A DNA stretch of 64,000 bases from Thermoleophilia bacterium SCSIO 60948 (GCA_021496505.1 CP053031.1:1116001-1180000); one strand, 5' to 3'. Shown: positions 15,698 to 25,032, counted from the first letter of the stretch. Notes: generated by a model from the sequence alone, not told the origin. Made by a program: numbers and translations.

Positions 15698-17232
15698 GCG
15701 AGACCGAGGCCTCCTCCGACGTCGAGCGGGCGAATCGGGCGGCGCTGGGCGGCGGTCCCGAGCGCCATCACGCCAAGCTCGCCGAGCAGGACAAGCTCGA
15801 GGTGCGCGCACGCGTCGAGCTGCTGCTCGACGCCGGAAGCTTCAGCGAGGAGGGCCTGCTCGCCAACTGGGAGCAGGAGGGGCTCGGCGCCGACGGCGTC
15901 GTGACGGGGATCGGGCGGGTCGGCGGCCGCGCGGTATGCCTGATGGCCAACGATCCGACCGTCAAGGCCGGCTCGTGGGGCCCGAAGACCGTCGAGAAGA
16001 TCCTGCGGATCCAGGAGCGAGCGCTGGCGCTCGAGTTGCCGATGCTCTACCTCGTCGACTCAGCGGGAGCCCGGATCACCGATCAGGTCCGGATGTTCCC
16101 CGGTCGCCGCGGGGCCGGGCGGATATTCCACAACCAGGTCCGCATGTCGGGGACGGTGCCGCAGATCTGCGTCCTGTTCGGGCCGTCGGCTGCGGGCGGC
16201 GCCTACATCCCGGCGTTCTGCGACGTGGTGATCATGCGTGACGGCAACGCCTCGATGTACCTCGGATCGCCGCGAATGGCCGAGATGGTCATCGGCGAGA
16301 AGGTCACCCTCGAGCAGATGGGTGGCGCGCGGATGCACACCGGCGTCTCGGGCTGCGGGCACTTCCTCGCCAAGTCCGATGAGGAGGCGATCGACACCGC
16401 GGTGCGCTGGCTCTCCTACCTGCCTTCGAGCTGGCGCGCCGAGCCACCTCCGGCGGCTCCCGCCGAGCCGGCCTCGGACCGCGCCCCGAGCGAGATCATC
16501 CCCGCCGACGAGCGCACCCCGTTCGACATCCGCGATCTGATCGGCGCGATCACCGACGCGGAGTCGTTCACCGAGTATCAGGCGCGCTGGGCGAAGGAGA
16601 TCGTCTGCGGGCTCGCCCGACTCGACGGGCAGTCGATCGGGATCGTGGCCAATCAGCCGCGCCAGCGTGGGGGAGTGCTGTTCGCCGACTCGGCCGACAA
16701 GGCGGCGCGGTTCATCTGGACCTGCAACGCCTTCAACGTCCCGCTGCTCTTCCTCGCCGACGTCCCGGGGTTCATGATCGGCTCGGAGGTCGAGCGCGGC
16801 GGAATCATCCGCCACGGGGCAAAGATGATCTCGGCCGTCTCGGAGGCGACGGTGCCGAAGATCTCCGTGATCGTCCGCAAGGCCTACGGCGCCGGGCTCT
16901 ACGCGATGGCCGGACCCGCCTTCGAGCCCGACGCGTGCATCGCCCTGCCGGGCGCCCGGATCGCGGTGATGGGGCCGGAGGCGGCGATCAACGCCGTGTT
17001 CTTCAACCAGGTCCAGGCGATCACCGACGAGGACGAGCGGGCCGAGTTCGTCCGCGCCAAGCGCGACGAGTACGTCGCCGACATCGACGTCCTCCACCTC
17101 GCCTCCGAGCTCGTCATCGACGCGATCGTCGAGCCCGACGCGCTGCGCGAGGACCTCAAGCGGCGCTTCGCGGCCGCGGCCGGCAAGGACCGCTCGTTCT
17201 CCGAGCGCCACAACCCGGTGACGCCGGTTTGA
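15694..17232 (+). CDS. Acyl-CoA carboxylase, carboxyltransferase (beta) subunit
   Basis: The 512-residue crotonase-fold enzyme moves a carboxyl group from carboxybiotin to an acyl-CoA. Both halves are complete: the N-terminal GPSAAGGAYIPAFCD oxyanion region and the C-terminal FLADVPGFMIGSEVERGGII and RKAYGAGLYAMAGPAF. It resembles AccD/PccB/MccB proteins; the specific acyl-CoA (propionyl, acetyl, methylcrotonyl) cannot be told from motifs. No biotin-carrying alpha subunit is adjacent. It overlaps the DivIVA-like gene (GTGA) and the next gene (TTGA). Confidence 0.9.
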   Translation: MSETEASSDVERANRAALGGGPERHHAKLAEQDKLEVRARVELLLDAGSFSEEGLLANWEQEGLGADGVVTGIGRVGGRAVCLMANDPTVKAGSWGPKTVEKILRIQERALALELPMLYLVDSAGARITDQVRMFPGRRGAGRIFHNQVRMSGTVPQICVLFGPSAAGGAYIPAFCDVVIMRDGNASMYLGSPRMAEMVIGEKVTLEQMGGARMHTGVSGCGHFLAKSDEEAIDTAVRWLSYLPSSWRAEPPPAAPAEPASDRAPSEIIPADERTPFDIRDLIGAITDAESFTEYQARWAKEIVCGLARLDGQSIGIVANQPRQRGGVLFADSADKAARFIWTCNAFNVPLLFLADVPGFMIGSEVERGGIIRHGAKMISAVSEATVPKISVIVRKAYGAGLYAMAGPAFEPDACIALPGARIAVMGPEAAINAVFFNQVQAITDEDERAEFVRAKRDEYVADIDVLHLASELVIDAIVEPDALREDLKRRFAAAAGKDRSFSERHNPVTPV

Positions 17233-17945
17233 GCGCGGAGGCGGGCGCCGGCCGGCTCGGAGTCGTCGCCGGCAGCTCGCTTCTCGGTCGCCCGCGGCCC
17301 GAGCTTCCAGGCGTCGAGTGGATCCAGCGCCACGACTCCGGGGGGTTCGTCCTTGCCCACGAGATCGACCACCGGGCCAATGCACGCCGTCTCGCCGACG
17401 CCGGTTGCGACCGGGTGCTCGCGATCTCGTCGGTCGGCGGCCTGCGACCCGAGCACGGCCCGGGAACGCATCTCGCCCCCGACGACTTCATCTCGCTCGT
17501 CGCGAGCCCGTCGGCCCACACCGACGCGCGCGCACACATCGTCCCGGGGTTCGACCCCGAGTGGAGGGCGCGGGTGGTCGAGGCGTGGAGCCTGGCGAGC
17601 TCTCGCGAGCTCGTCGACGGCGGCGTCTACTGGCAGACGCCGGGGCCCCGGCTCGAGACCCCGGCCGAGATCCGGATGGCCGCCGCGCACGCCGACGTCG
17701 TCGGGATGACGCTCGCGCACGAGGCCGTCGCCTGCGTCGAGCTCGGGCTCGCCTACGCCGCGATCTGCGTCGTCGACAACCTCGCCAACGGTGTCGCGGG
17801 CCGGCGCCTGGAGATCTCGGAGCTCGAGCGCGCGCGGGCGGAGAACACCGAGTCGCTCGCCGCGGCGCTGGCCGGGGCCGCGCCGGCGCTCGCCGCGGCG
17901 GATCCCGCGACCTCGCCGTCCGAGGCTCCCGGGGAGCCGCTTTGA
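17229..17945 (+). CDS. Purine nucleoside/methylthioadenosine phosphorylase family enzyme
   Basis: The 238-residue protein belongs to the PNP/MtnP family, which splits MTA, methylthioinosine or purine nucleosides with phosphate. TPGPRLETPAEIRMA and VVGMTLAHEAVACVELGLAYA match the substrate and phosphate-site regions. TTG 17229 overlaps the previous stop as TTGA; no other start fits. Because a TRZ/ATZ deaminase of the MTA/SAH type follows in the same operon, the substrate may be 5'-methylthioinosine rather than MTA, as in the Pseudomonas two-step route. The family is clear, the substrate is inferred. Confidence 0.82.
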   Translation: MSAEAGAGRLGVVAGSSLLGRPRPELPGVEWIQRHDSGGFVLAHEIDHRANARRLADAGCDRVLAISSVGGLRPEHGPGTHLAPDDFISLVASPSAHTDARAHIVPGFDPEWRARVVEAWSLASSRELVDGGVYWQTPGPRLETPAEIRMAAAHADVVGMTLAHEAVACVELGLAYAAICVVDNLANGVAGRRLEISELERARAENTESLAAALAGAAPALAAADPATSPSEAPGEPL

Positions 17946-19222
17946 CCGCGCCGGCGCCCCCCCTGACGATCACCGACACGGAGCTCGACGGGGAGCGGGT
18001 CTCGGTTCGGATCGCCGACGGCCGGATCGAGGCGATCGGCGCGAAGGTCGAGCCCGCCGCGGGCGACGCGACCCTCGACGGCCGCGGAACGATCGCGAGC
18101 CCGGGCCTCGTCAACGCACACACCCATGCCGCGATGAGCCTGTTCCGGGGCTTCGCCGACGACCTGCCGCTGATGGATTGGCTCGAAAACCACATCTGGC
18201 CGGCCGAGGCGGGCCTCGACGATGAGGACATCTACTGGGGGACGCGTCTCGCCTGCCTCGAGATGATCCGCAGCGGGACGGTCCGCTTCTGGGACATGTA
18301 CTGGCGCCCGCTCGTCGTCGCCCGAGCCGTCGCGGACTCCGGCTTGCGCGCCGTCCTCGGCGCCCCGCTGATCGACGGCGGACCCGATGCCGCCGACACC
18401 GGCTCGCAGGACCGCCTGCGCTCCGAGGCGATGGATGCCGTCGACGCGCTGCTCGACGTCGGCCTGCCGGGGATCGGAGCCGCGCTCGGGCCGCATGCGA
18501 TCTACACCGTCTCCGACGACTCGCTCGAGTGGCTCGGCGGTCTGGCGCGAGAGCGCGGCCTCGCGATCGAGATCCATCTCTCCGAGACCGAGGATGAGGT
18601 CCGGATCTGCCAGGAGCGCACGGGTCTGCGCCCGGCGGCGCTGCTCGACCGGCTCGGCGTGCTCGGCGAGCGAACGTTGCTCGCCCATGGCGTCTGGCTC
18701 GACGACGCCGAGCGCGAGTTGATCGCCGAGCGCGGAGCGACGGTCGTGTCGAACCCGGCTGCCAACATGAAGCTCGCGGTCGGAGGACCGTTCGACTTCC
18801 CGGCCGCCTCGCGTGCGGGGATCGCCGTCGGCCTCGGGACCGACGGTGCCGGCTCGAACAACTCACTCGACCTGCTGGCCGACGCGAAGCTGTTCGCCCT
18901 GCTCCAGAAGCACCACGCCCGCGACGCCGCCGTCGCTACGGCGGCCGAGACCTGGGAGATCGCGACGGGGCGCCGCTCGGCGCTGCTCGGCGGCGAACCG
19001 CTCGCGCCCGGCGCCGCCGGCGACCTGATCTTGCTGCGGGCCGGCGATCCCGCGTTGGCGATCGGCGCGCTCGACGCCGGGCTCGTCTATGCGGCGACGG
19101 ACTCCGCCGTCCACTCGACGATCGTCGCCGGCCGCGTGCTGATGCGAGACGGGATCGTCGACGGGGCGGACGAGGTCGTCGCCGCGGCGGCCGAGCGCGC
19201 CCGCGGCCTCAAGCGTCGCTGA
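17942..19222 (+). CDS. mtaD: MtaD-like 5'-deoxyadenosine/MTA/SAH deaminase (amidohydrolase)
   Basis: This 426-residue metal-dependent amidohydrolase has NAHTHAAMSLFRG with the HxH metal ligands, then EIHLSETEDEV (His-x-Ser-Glu) and GLGTDGAGSNNSLDLL (catalytic Asp), all typical of MTA/SAH and 5'-deoxyadenosine deaminases. It would turn MTA into methylthioinosine for the phosphorylase encoded just upstream. The start is TTG 17942, again within a TTGA overlap. Related chlorohydrolases share the fold, but the pairing with a nucleoside phosphorylase favours the adenosyl role. Confidence 0.87.
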   Translation: MTAPAPPLTITDTELDGERVSVRIADGRIEAIGAKVEPAAGDATLDGRGTIASPGLVNAHTHAAMSLFRGFADDLPLMDWLENHIWPAEAGLDDEDIYWGTRLACLEMIRSGTVRFWDMYWRPLVVARAVADSGLRAVLGAPLIDGGPDAADTGSQDRLRSEAMDAVDALLDVGLPGIGAALGPHAIYTVSDDSLEWLGGLARERGLAIEIHLSETEDEVRICQERTGLRPAALLDRLGVLGERTLLAHGVWLDDAERELIAERGATVVSNPAANMKLAVGGPFDFPAASRAGIAVGLGTDGAGSNNSLDLLADAKLFALLQKHHARDAAVATAAETWEIATGRRSALLGGEPLAPGAAGDLILLRAGDPALAIGALDAGLVYAATDSAVHSTIVAGRVLMRDGIVDGADEVVAAAAERARGLKRR

Positions 19223-19280
19223 GGGGACGCGGCGCGCGGGCGCCGAATGATCGACGACCCGCTCGGGTAGGCCGATCGCG

Positions 19281-21098
19281 ATGGGTCCCGAGAAAAGCTC
19301 GCGCGCGGCCGTTCCCACCGTTGCGCGAATCGCAGCTCTGTTCACCGCGATCGCGCTGATGGCGCTCGGCGCCGGCGCCTCGGCCGCGAGCGCCAAACCG
19401 ACCGCGATCGGCAAGGGCGGAGCGGCCTCGACGGTCGACGCGGATGCCACTCGGGCTGCGCTGCGCGTGCTCCGCGACGGCGGCAACGCGACCGACGCGG
19501 CGATCGCGGCGGCCGGGGTACTCGGCGTCACCGAGCCGTTCTCGTCGGGCATCGGCGGCGGAGGGTTCTTCGTCATCCGGCTTCCGAACGGGGATGTGCG
19601 GACGATCGACGGCCGTGAGACCGCGCCGGCGACGATGGACGACCGCTCGTTCTTCGAGGACGGCGAGCCGCTCGGGTTCGACGCCGCCCGCTACAGCGGC
19701 CTCTCGGCCGGCACGCCCGGGACCGTGGCGACCTGGGCCCGTGCGTTGCGGCTCTGGGGCTCGCGCTCGCTCGAGCGCTCGCTGGCCCCCGGCGCGCGCA
19801 TCGCCCGCGAGGGCTTTCGGGTCGACAGGACCTTCGCCGCGCAGACGCGCGAGAACCGCGAGTACTTCGACGACATCCCCTCGACCGCTCGCATCTATCT
19901 CGACCGCGACGGCACCCCGCGCGACGTCGGCACGAAGCTCCGCAACCCCGACATGGCCAAGGCCTACGACCGGATCGCCGAGCTCGGGCAGCGAGGCTTC
20001 TACGAGGGCCCGATCGCGCGAGCGATGGTCGCCGCGGCACAGCAGCCGCCGACCGGGAAGAGCGCCGACCACGAGTGGCGTCCTGGACTTCTGACGCTCC
20101 GGGACCTCCGCAACTACGACGCCCTCTCGCGGTCTCCGACGCACGTCTCCTACAAGGGCCTCGATGTCTGGGGGATGGGCCCGCCGTCGAGCGGCGGCTC
20201 GACGGTCGGCGAAGTCCTCAACATCCTCGATGGCTTCCCGACCGACCCGATCGACGAGGCCGAGGCCTATCACCGGCTGCTCGAGGCGACGCGCCTCGCA
20301 TTCGCCGACCGCGGCGCCTACCTCGCCGACCCGGCCTACTTCGGCGTGCCGCTCGCCGGCCTGCTCTCCGAGTCGTTCGCCGACGAGCGGCGTGAGCTGA
20401 TCGGGCCGCAGGCGAACGACGCCGAGGCCGTGGAGCCCGGAGATCCCTACGACGATCAGGGCTCGACTACGCGCGCGCCCGGGTCGGTCGGGGTCGATCG
20501 CGAGGGCAAGTCGACGACGCATCTGGTGGTCGCCGACAGGCGCGGCATGGTCGTCTCCTACACGTTCACGATCGAGTCGACCGGCGGCAACGGGATCGTC
20601 GTGCCCGGCTGGGGCTTTCTGCTCAACAACGAGCTGACCGATTTCGACTACGACGATCCGGAGGCGGCCAACAAGCCCGCCGGCGGCAAGCGCCCGCGCA
20701 GCTCGATGGCACCGACGATCATCACCCGCGACGGTGCGCCGCTGCTGGCGGTCGGCTCACCCGGCGGCTCGACGATCATCAACACGGTCCTGGGGATCGT
20801 GTACGAACGCTTCGAGCTCGGCTCGACGCTCCCCGAGGCGATCGCCGCGCCGCGGACCGCGCAGCAGAACACGCCGGAGACCTTCGCCGAGGCGGCGTTC
20901 CGCCGCTCGGATCTCGCGGCCGAGCTGCGGCAGGTCTACGGGCACGAGTTCGCGCCGGTCGAGCCGACGCCGCCGGGCGAGATCGGGGCCGCGGTCGGGA
21001 TCGAGTTCAAGCGCGACGGGCGGTTCCTCGCCGCGGCGGAGCCGAAGCGCCGCGGCGGCGGGTCGGCGGGCACCGTGACGCGCAGACCGCGTCGCTGA
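19281..21098 (+). CDS. ggt: Gamma-glutamyltransferase (secreted)
   Basis: The 605-residue precursor has a signal-like hydrophobic segment (about 15-37) and the Ntn-hydrolase GGT fold. Thr412 in STTHL is the expected self-cleavage site and nucleophile; IESTGGNGIVVPGWGFLLNNE and the SSMAPTI region are conserved. It cleaves gamma-glutamyl bonds of glutathione-like compounds or gamma-glutamyl peptides outside the cytoplasm. The C-terminus ends in a basic RRGGG/RRPRR tail. The gene stands alone between the deaminase operon and a convergent synthetase gene. Confidence 0.92.
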   Translation: MGPEKSSRAAVPTVARIAALFTAIALMALGAGASAASAKPTAIGKGGAASTVDADATRAALRVLRDGGNATDAAIAAAGVLGVTEPFSSGIGGGGFFVIRLPNGDVRTIDGRETAPATMDDRSFFEDGEPLGFDAARYSGLSAGTPGTVATWARALRLWGSRSLERSLAPGARIAREGFRVDRTFAAQTRENREYFDDIPSTARIYLDRDGTPRDVGTKLRNPDMAKAYDRIAELGQRGFYEGPIARAMVAAAQQPPTGKSADHEWRPGLLTLRDLRNYDALSRSPTHVSYKGLDVWGMGPPSSGGSTVGEVLNILDGFPTDPIDEAEAYHRLLEATRLAFADRGAYLADPAYFGVPLAGLLSESFADERRELIGPQANDAEAVEPGDPYDDQGSTTRAPGSVGVDREGKSTTHLVVADRRGMVVSYTFTIESTGGNGIVVPGWGFLLNNELTDFDYDDPEAANKPAGGKRPRSSMAPTIITRDGAPLLAVGSPGGSTIINTVLGIVYERFELGSTLPEAIAAPRTAQQNTPETFAEAAFRRSDLAAELRQVYGHEFAPVEPTPPGEIGAAVGIEFKRDGRFLAAAEPKRRGGGSAGTVTRRPRR

Positions 21099-21112
21099 GC
21101 CGGCGGGCGCTC

Positions 21113-23113
21113 TCAGCCCGTACGGGCGAGCTCGACGAACGGGTCGAGCGCGTCGGGGTTGTGGAGTGAGTCACGGCTCGCGACGTCGTCGGGATCGGCT
21201 CCCATCAGGATCCGTTTGACCGGGACCTCGAGCGCCTTGCCCGACAGCGTCCGCGGGATCTCGTCGATCCGGCGGACCTCGCTCGGGACGTGGCGCGGTG
21301 AGCAGCGCTCGCGCACCGTCGCGCGGATCTTGCCGACGAGCTCATCGTCGAGCTCGGCGCCCTCGCGCAGGACCACGAACAGCGGCAGCCAGTTCTCCTC
21401 GCCCTCGCGCGGGACGTCGACGACGAGCGCGTCGACGACCTCGTCGAGCGTCGCAACCGCGCGATAGATCTCGGCGCTGCCCATCCGGATCCCGCCGCGA
21501 TTGATCGTCGAGTCCGAGCGGCCGGTGATCTTCGCGGTACCACGGTCGGAGAAGATCTCGATCCAGTCGCCGTGGCGCCAGATACCGGGGTAGGTGTCGA
21601 AGTAGCTCTCGCGCATCCGAGAGCCGTCGTCGTCGCCCCACAGGTAGAGCGGCATCGACGGCATCGGCTGCGTGATCACGAGCTCACCGAGTTCGTCGAG
21701 CACCGGTTCGCCGTCGAGGTCGAAGGCCTGGACATCGGCGCCGAGGGCTCGGGCCTGGAGCTCGCCGCGGTAGACCGGCAACGTCGGGACTCCGCCGACG
21801 AACGCGGTGCAGACGTCGGTCCCGCCGCTCGTGGAGAAGATCCAGACGTCCGCGCCGAGCTCGTCGGCGATCCAGTCGAAGCCCTCCGGAGCCAGCGGCG
21901 ACCCCGTCGAGCCGACCGCCGCGATGCGGCTGAGGTCGCGGCCGTCGGCGGGGTGGAGGCCGTCCTTCATGCAGGCGGCGATGTAGGAGGCGGACGTGCC
22001 GAAGATCGTCACGCCGGCGCGCTCGGCGAGGTCCCAGAGGACGCCCATGTCCGGGCTCCCCGGGTTGCCGTCGTAGAGGACGATCGAGGCGCGGGTCAGC
22101 AGGCCGGAGACGAGGAAGTTCCACATCATCCAGCCGGTCGTCGTGAACCAGAACACGCGGTCGTCCTCGCGCGCGTCGACGTGGAGGTGGAGCTTCTTCA
22201 GGTGCTCCACGAGGATGCCGCCGTGTCCCTGGACGATCGCCTTCGGCAGGCCGGTCGTGCCCGACGAATAGAGGACCCAGAGCGGGTGGTCGAAATCCAA
22301 CGGCTCGAAGCTGAGCTCGGAGCCGGCGCCGGCTTCGAGCAGCTCGTCCCATGAGATCGCGCCATCGAGCGCCCCCGGGTCGGAGTCGGGGTCGAGGTAG
22401 CCGAGCAGGACCGTCCGCTCGAGCGAGTCGATCTCATCCCCGAGGCGGCGGACGACGTCGAGGCGGTCGAAGTCCTTGCCGCCGTAGCGATAGCCGTCGA
22501 CGGTGATCAGGAGCTTGGGTTCGATCTGCGCGAAGCGATCGACGACGCTCGAGGCGCCGAAGTCGGGCGAGCAGCTCGACCACACGGCGCCGAGCGAGGC
22601 GGCGGCCAGGAAGGCGACCAGCGCCTCGGGCGTGTTGGGGAGGTAGGCGACGACGCGGTCGCCCGGCTCGACTCCGAGCGATCGCATCCCGGCCGCGGCC
22701 GCGGCGACCTGGGACTCGAGCTCGCCCCAGGTGAGCTCGGCCAGCTCGCGCAGCTCGGAGGCGTGGCGGACGGCGACGGCTTCGGGGTCACGGTCGCGAA
22801 ATACGTGGCGGGCGTAGTTCGTCCGCCCACCCGGAAACCACTTCGCCCCGGGCATCGAGGCGTCGCCCAGCACGGACTCGGGCTCGGCGTCCCACTCGAC
22901 GTCGAAGTACTCGGCGATCGACCCCCAGAAGTCCTCCGGGTGGTCGACCGACCACTGCCACAGCTCGCCGTAGGCGTCGCCGAGCTCCAGCCCGCGGCTG
23001 TCGGAGAGCCAGGCGGCGAAGTGGGTCAGATTCGAGTCCTCGAGCCGGTCGGCGGACGGCTCCCAGAGAACGGCCGGCGCGTCGTCTCCGGCTCCCTCGG
23101 CACCCGCTCCCAC
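21113..23113 (-). CDS. Acetoacetyl-CoA synthetase
   Basis: The 666-residue ANL-superfamily ligase activates acetoacetate with ATP and CoA. WVLYSSGTTGLPKAIVQGHGG is the AMP-binding P-loop; GRSDSTINRGGIRMG and the C-terminal LSGKALEVPVKR lysine region are intact. The long N-terminal ACAS-N segment (DFWGSIAEYFDVEW) and TTTGWMMWNFLVSGLL match acetoacetyl-CoA rather than acetyl-CoA synthetases. GTG 23113 is chosen because TAGAAC lies 7 bases upstream and the longer open frame runs into the neighbouring gene. It may recycle acetoacetate from the lyase at 13187. Confidence 0.9.
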   Translation of the reverse strand: MGAGAEGAGDDAPAVLWEPSADRLEDSNLTHFAAWLSDSRGLELGDAYGELWQWSVDHPEDFWGSIAEYFDVEWDAEPESVLGDASMPGAKWFPGGRTNYARHVFRDRDPEAVAVRHASELRELAELTWGELESQVAAAAAGMRSLGVEPGDRVVAYLPNTPEALVAFLAAASLGAVWSSCSPDFGASSVVDRFAQIEPKLLITVDGYRYGGKDFDRLDVVRRLGDEIDSLERTVLLGYLDPDSDPGALDGAISWDELLEAGAGSELSFEPLDFDHPLWVLYSSGTTGLPKAIVQGHGGILVEHLKKLHLHVDAREDDRVFWFTTTGWMMWNFLVSGLLTRASIVLYDGNPGSPDMGVLWDLAERAGVTIFGTSASYIAACMKDGLHPADGRDLSRIAAVGSTGSPLAPEGFDWIADELGADVWIFSTSGGTDVCTAFVGGVPTLPVYRGELQARALGADVQAFDLDGEPVLDELGELVITQPMPSMPLYLWGDDDGSRMRESYFDTYPGIWRHGDWIEIFSDRGTAKITGRSDSTINRGGIRMGSAEIYRAVATLDEVVDALVVDVPREGEENWLPLFVVLREGAELDDELVGKIRATVRERCSPRHVPSEVRRIDEIPRTLSGKALEVPVKRILMGADPDDVASRDSLHNPDALDPFVELARTG

Positions 23114-23120
23114 GTCCCCG

Positions 23121-23126
23121 GTTCTA
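23121..23126 (-). promoter_or_regulatory. -10-like box TAGAAC before acetoacetyl-CoA synthetase
   Basis: TAGAAC directly follows the upstream gene's stop codon and ends 7 bases before GTG 23113. Its last base departs from TANNNT. Confidence 0.4.
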
Positions 23127-24398
23127 TCAGCGCGTCGCCGCGACCGGGGCGCCCGTGGTCCCGGCGCCGGCCTCCGGAGCCCCGCGGCGTTCGCGGGCGG
23201 CGTCGCGGTCGAGGGCACGGACGAGCTCGACGGCGAACGTCGCCGCCTGTTCGACGGCCCGCGCCTCGACCGCCTCGGGGACGTCGGCGCGCGTCGCGAT
23301 CTCCGCCGCGCGCCGCTCGCCCTCGACGGCGGCGGTGAGGGTGAGAGCGCGAAGCCGCCGCGCCCTGAGCGCCTGCGCGTCGCCGCTCTCACCACGAACC
23401 ACGGGGTGGGCATCGATTCCGTCGCCGGCCGCCGAGCGGTGGGCTTCGGCGATCAGTTCACAGAGGTCGAGTACGGAGCGGTCAGCGGGGAAGGAGACCG
23501 CTCCGCCCTCGGCGCGGACCCAGCGAAGCTCGCCACGCCCGACCGAGTCGAAGCAGACGTAGATCGTCCGCCGCGGGTCGAGCTCGTCGCGGTGCGAGCG
23601 GGCGAACGAGCGCATTCCCTCGCCGAGTGCCTCGGAGCCGCCGCTCAGGACGACCCAGACGTCGAGCGCGGCGGGTGGCTCGGCATCGAGCCGGCGGACG
23701 GCGTCGAGAGCGGCGGCGACCGCCGAGGCGTTGCGGTTCGCACCCGGGGAGATCCGCGACCGCGCCGTCGCCGCGAACCCGAAGGCCCCCGCGAGCAGCA
23801 GCAGCGTCGGGATCACCTGGAGCAGGGCGATGCCCTCGGCATCCAGTCCCGCCGCTCGCGCCGCGAGGACCGGTACGAGGAAGGCGGTCGACCAGAAGAC
23901 GATCCGGGTCGGCGTGAAGGGCAGCGCGGTCAGGCCGCTGACCCGCGCCAGGACCCGGGTCGCCGTCGGCCCGTTGACCGGGCCCGTCCGCGGGGCGTCG
24001 ACCCCCGCGCAGAGCACGATCCGCTCCGCGACGCTCGGCCGCGAGCCTCGCGAGACGACGTTCTGCGACCCGCGGCGGAAGAACAGCGTCCGCAGGAGGT
24101 AGAAGCGCGCGTTGAGGTCGAGGTAGAGCGAGGTCGCCGTCAGGAGGATCAGCGCGAACGCCGGGACGGGCTGAGTGATCGCCAGGACGCTCGCGACGCA
24201 CGCCAGGACGCAGTGCAGCGCGACCGCCGCCGGCCAATTCGCGTGGACGTAGGTCGCCTCGACCTCGGTGTCACGGCCGGACCGGCGAAGCAACTCGGCG
24301 AGCCGGTTGGACGCGCGGCGCTCGCCGTTCGTCCCCGCACCGCGATTCGGGATCGCGGAGAGCTCCTCGACCACCCGCAGGTTCTCCTCGCCCGCCAT
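23127..24398 (-). CDS. M28-peptidase-like membrane protein lacking metal ligands
   Basis: The 423-residue protein has an M28-like frame broken by membrane segments: two near 55-92 and two near 165-210. In active M28 enzymes the first metal His lies in an AHxD motif; here the equivalent reads CAGVDAP (130-136). The bridging Asp of GANDNASG is Arg222 in PGANRNASAV. A SGGSEALGEGMRSF motif with Glu survives. It is probably not a zinc peptidase and may bind or scaffold something at the membrane. CATAAT lies 8 bases before its ATG. The family resemblance is mine by motif, so moderate. Confidence 0.6.
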   Translation of the reverse strand: MAGEENLRVVEELSAIPNRGAGTNGERRASNRLAELLRRSGRDTEVEATYVHANWPAAVALHCVLACVASVLAITQPVPAFALILLTATSLYLDLNARFYLLRTLFFRRGSQNVVSRGSRPSVAERIVLCAGVDAPRTGPVNGPTATRVLARVSGLTALPFTPTRIVFWSTAFLVPVLAARAAGLDAEGIALLQVIPTLLLLAGAFGFAATARSRISPGANRNASAVAAALDAVRRLDAEPPAALDVWVVLSGGSEALGEGMRSFARSHRDELDPRRTIYVCFDSVGRGELRWVRAEGGAVSFPADRSVLDLCELIAEAHRSAAGDGIDAHPVVRGESGDAQALRARRLRALTLTAAVEGERRAAEIATRADVPEAVEARAVEQAATFAVELVRALDRDAARERRGAPEAGAGTTGAPVAATR

Positions 24399-24406
24399 CG
24401 CCCCCG

Positions 24407-24412
24407 ATTATG
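24407..24412 (-). promoter_or_regulatory. -10-like box CATAAT before the M28-like gene
   Basis: CATAAT ends 8 bases before ATG 24398, the same spacing as other leaderless starts here. Confidence 0.4.
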
Positions 24413-24463
24413 CGCCGCGGTCGGACGGCGAGCGTCAGGCGGGGGTTAAGGCGAGGGTCCGAC

Positions 24464-25026
24464 TCAGCGCTTCGGACCGACGTGGCGGTCGAGGATCGCG
24501 ACCGAGTCCCGCTTCGCCACCGAGACCGTCCATCGGTTCATCCGGCGCGACTCGGCGCCGAGTAGGTCGCACCCCCAGACGAACAGCCCCCGGATGTCGT
24601 CCGAGCGGTTGCTGAACTGGTAGCGGGGATACGCGTAGGTCTTCTTCGGGGTGCGGATGGTGTTCATCGACCGACAGACACGATCGAAATTGCCGCTTCG
24701 CATTCGCGCAGGATCTGCTCGTAGCGCGCGTCGAGCGCAACTTCGAGGCGGTATACGCCCCGCCGGTGCCTGAGGAGACAGCCGTCGCCGAGGTAGAGGC
24801 CCAGTAGGTAGGAGTAGGAGTGCTCCTGCAGTCTTAGCCACACCTTGCGCTCCGGGGAGCATCGAAGGCAGGAGCGCAATTGCGAGGTGCCTCGAGGGGC
24901 GGCTTCGCGTCGAGCCCAGCCCCTGACGGTCGATCGGGGGATGCCCGTCCGCCGAGCGACCTCGCAATGGTTGAGTCCACGTGCAAGAAGGCTGCGGACC
25001 GCGTCAAACTCGGCCGGTGGTCTCAC
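24464..25026 (-). pseudogene. Broken HTH-LAGLIDADG gene next to tRNA-Leu(CAA)
   Basis: Two frames together resemble the intact protein at 63105-63878. Frame one (25026-24664, 120 residues) keeps the HTH with GIPRSTVR, a CLRC knuckle and the first LAGLIDADG motif LLGLYLGDGC. Frame two (ATG 24667, overlapping the first stop as ATGA, to 24464) keeps the C-terminus with YQFSNRSDD and ending HVGPKR. About 80 residues between them are missing, including the second LAGLIDADG motif, so this is a deleted and frameshifted relic. It starts 6 bases after the 3' end of tRNA-Leu on the same strand. Confidence 0.8.
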
Positions 25027-25032
25027 GGCCTA

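Noticed and set aside
13148-15811. An 887-codon minus-strand open frame
   Set aside because: Antisense to the lyase and DivIVA-like genes; low-complexity composition and no motifs.
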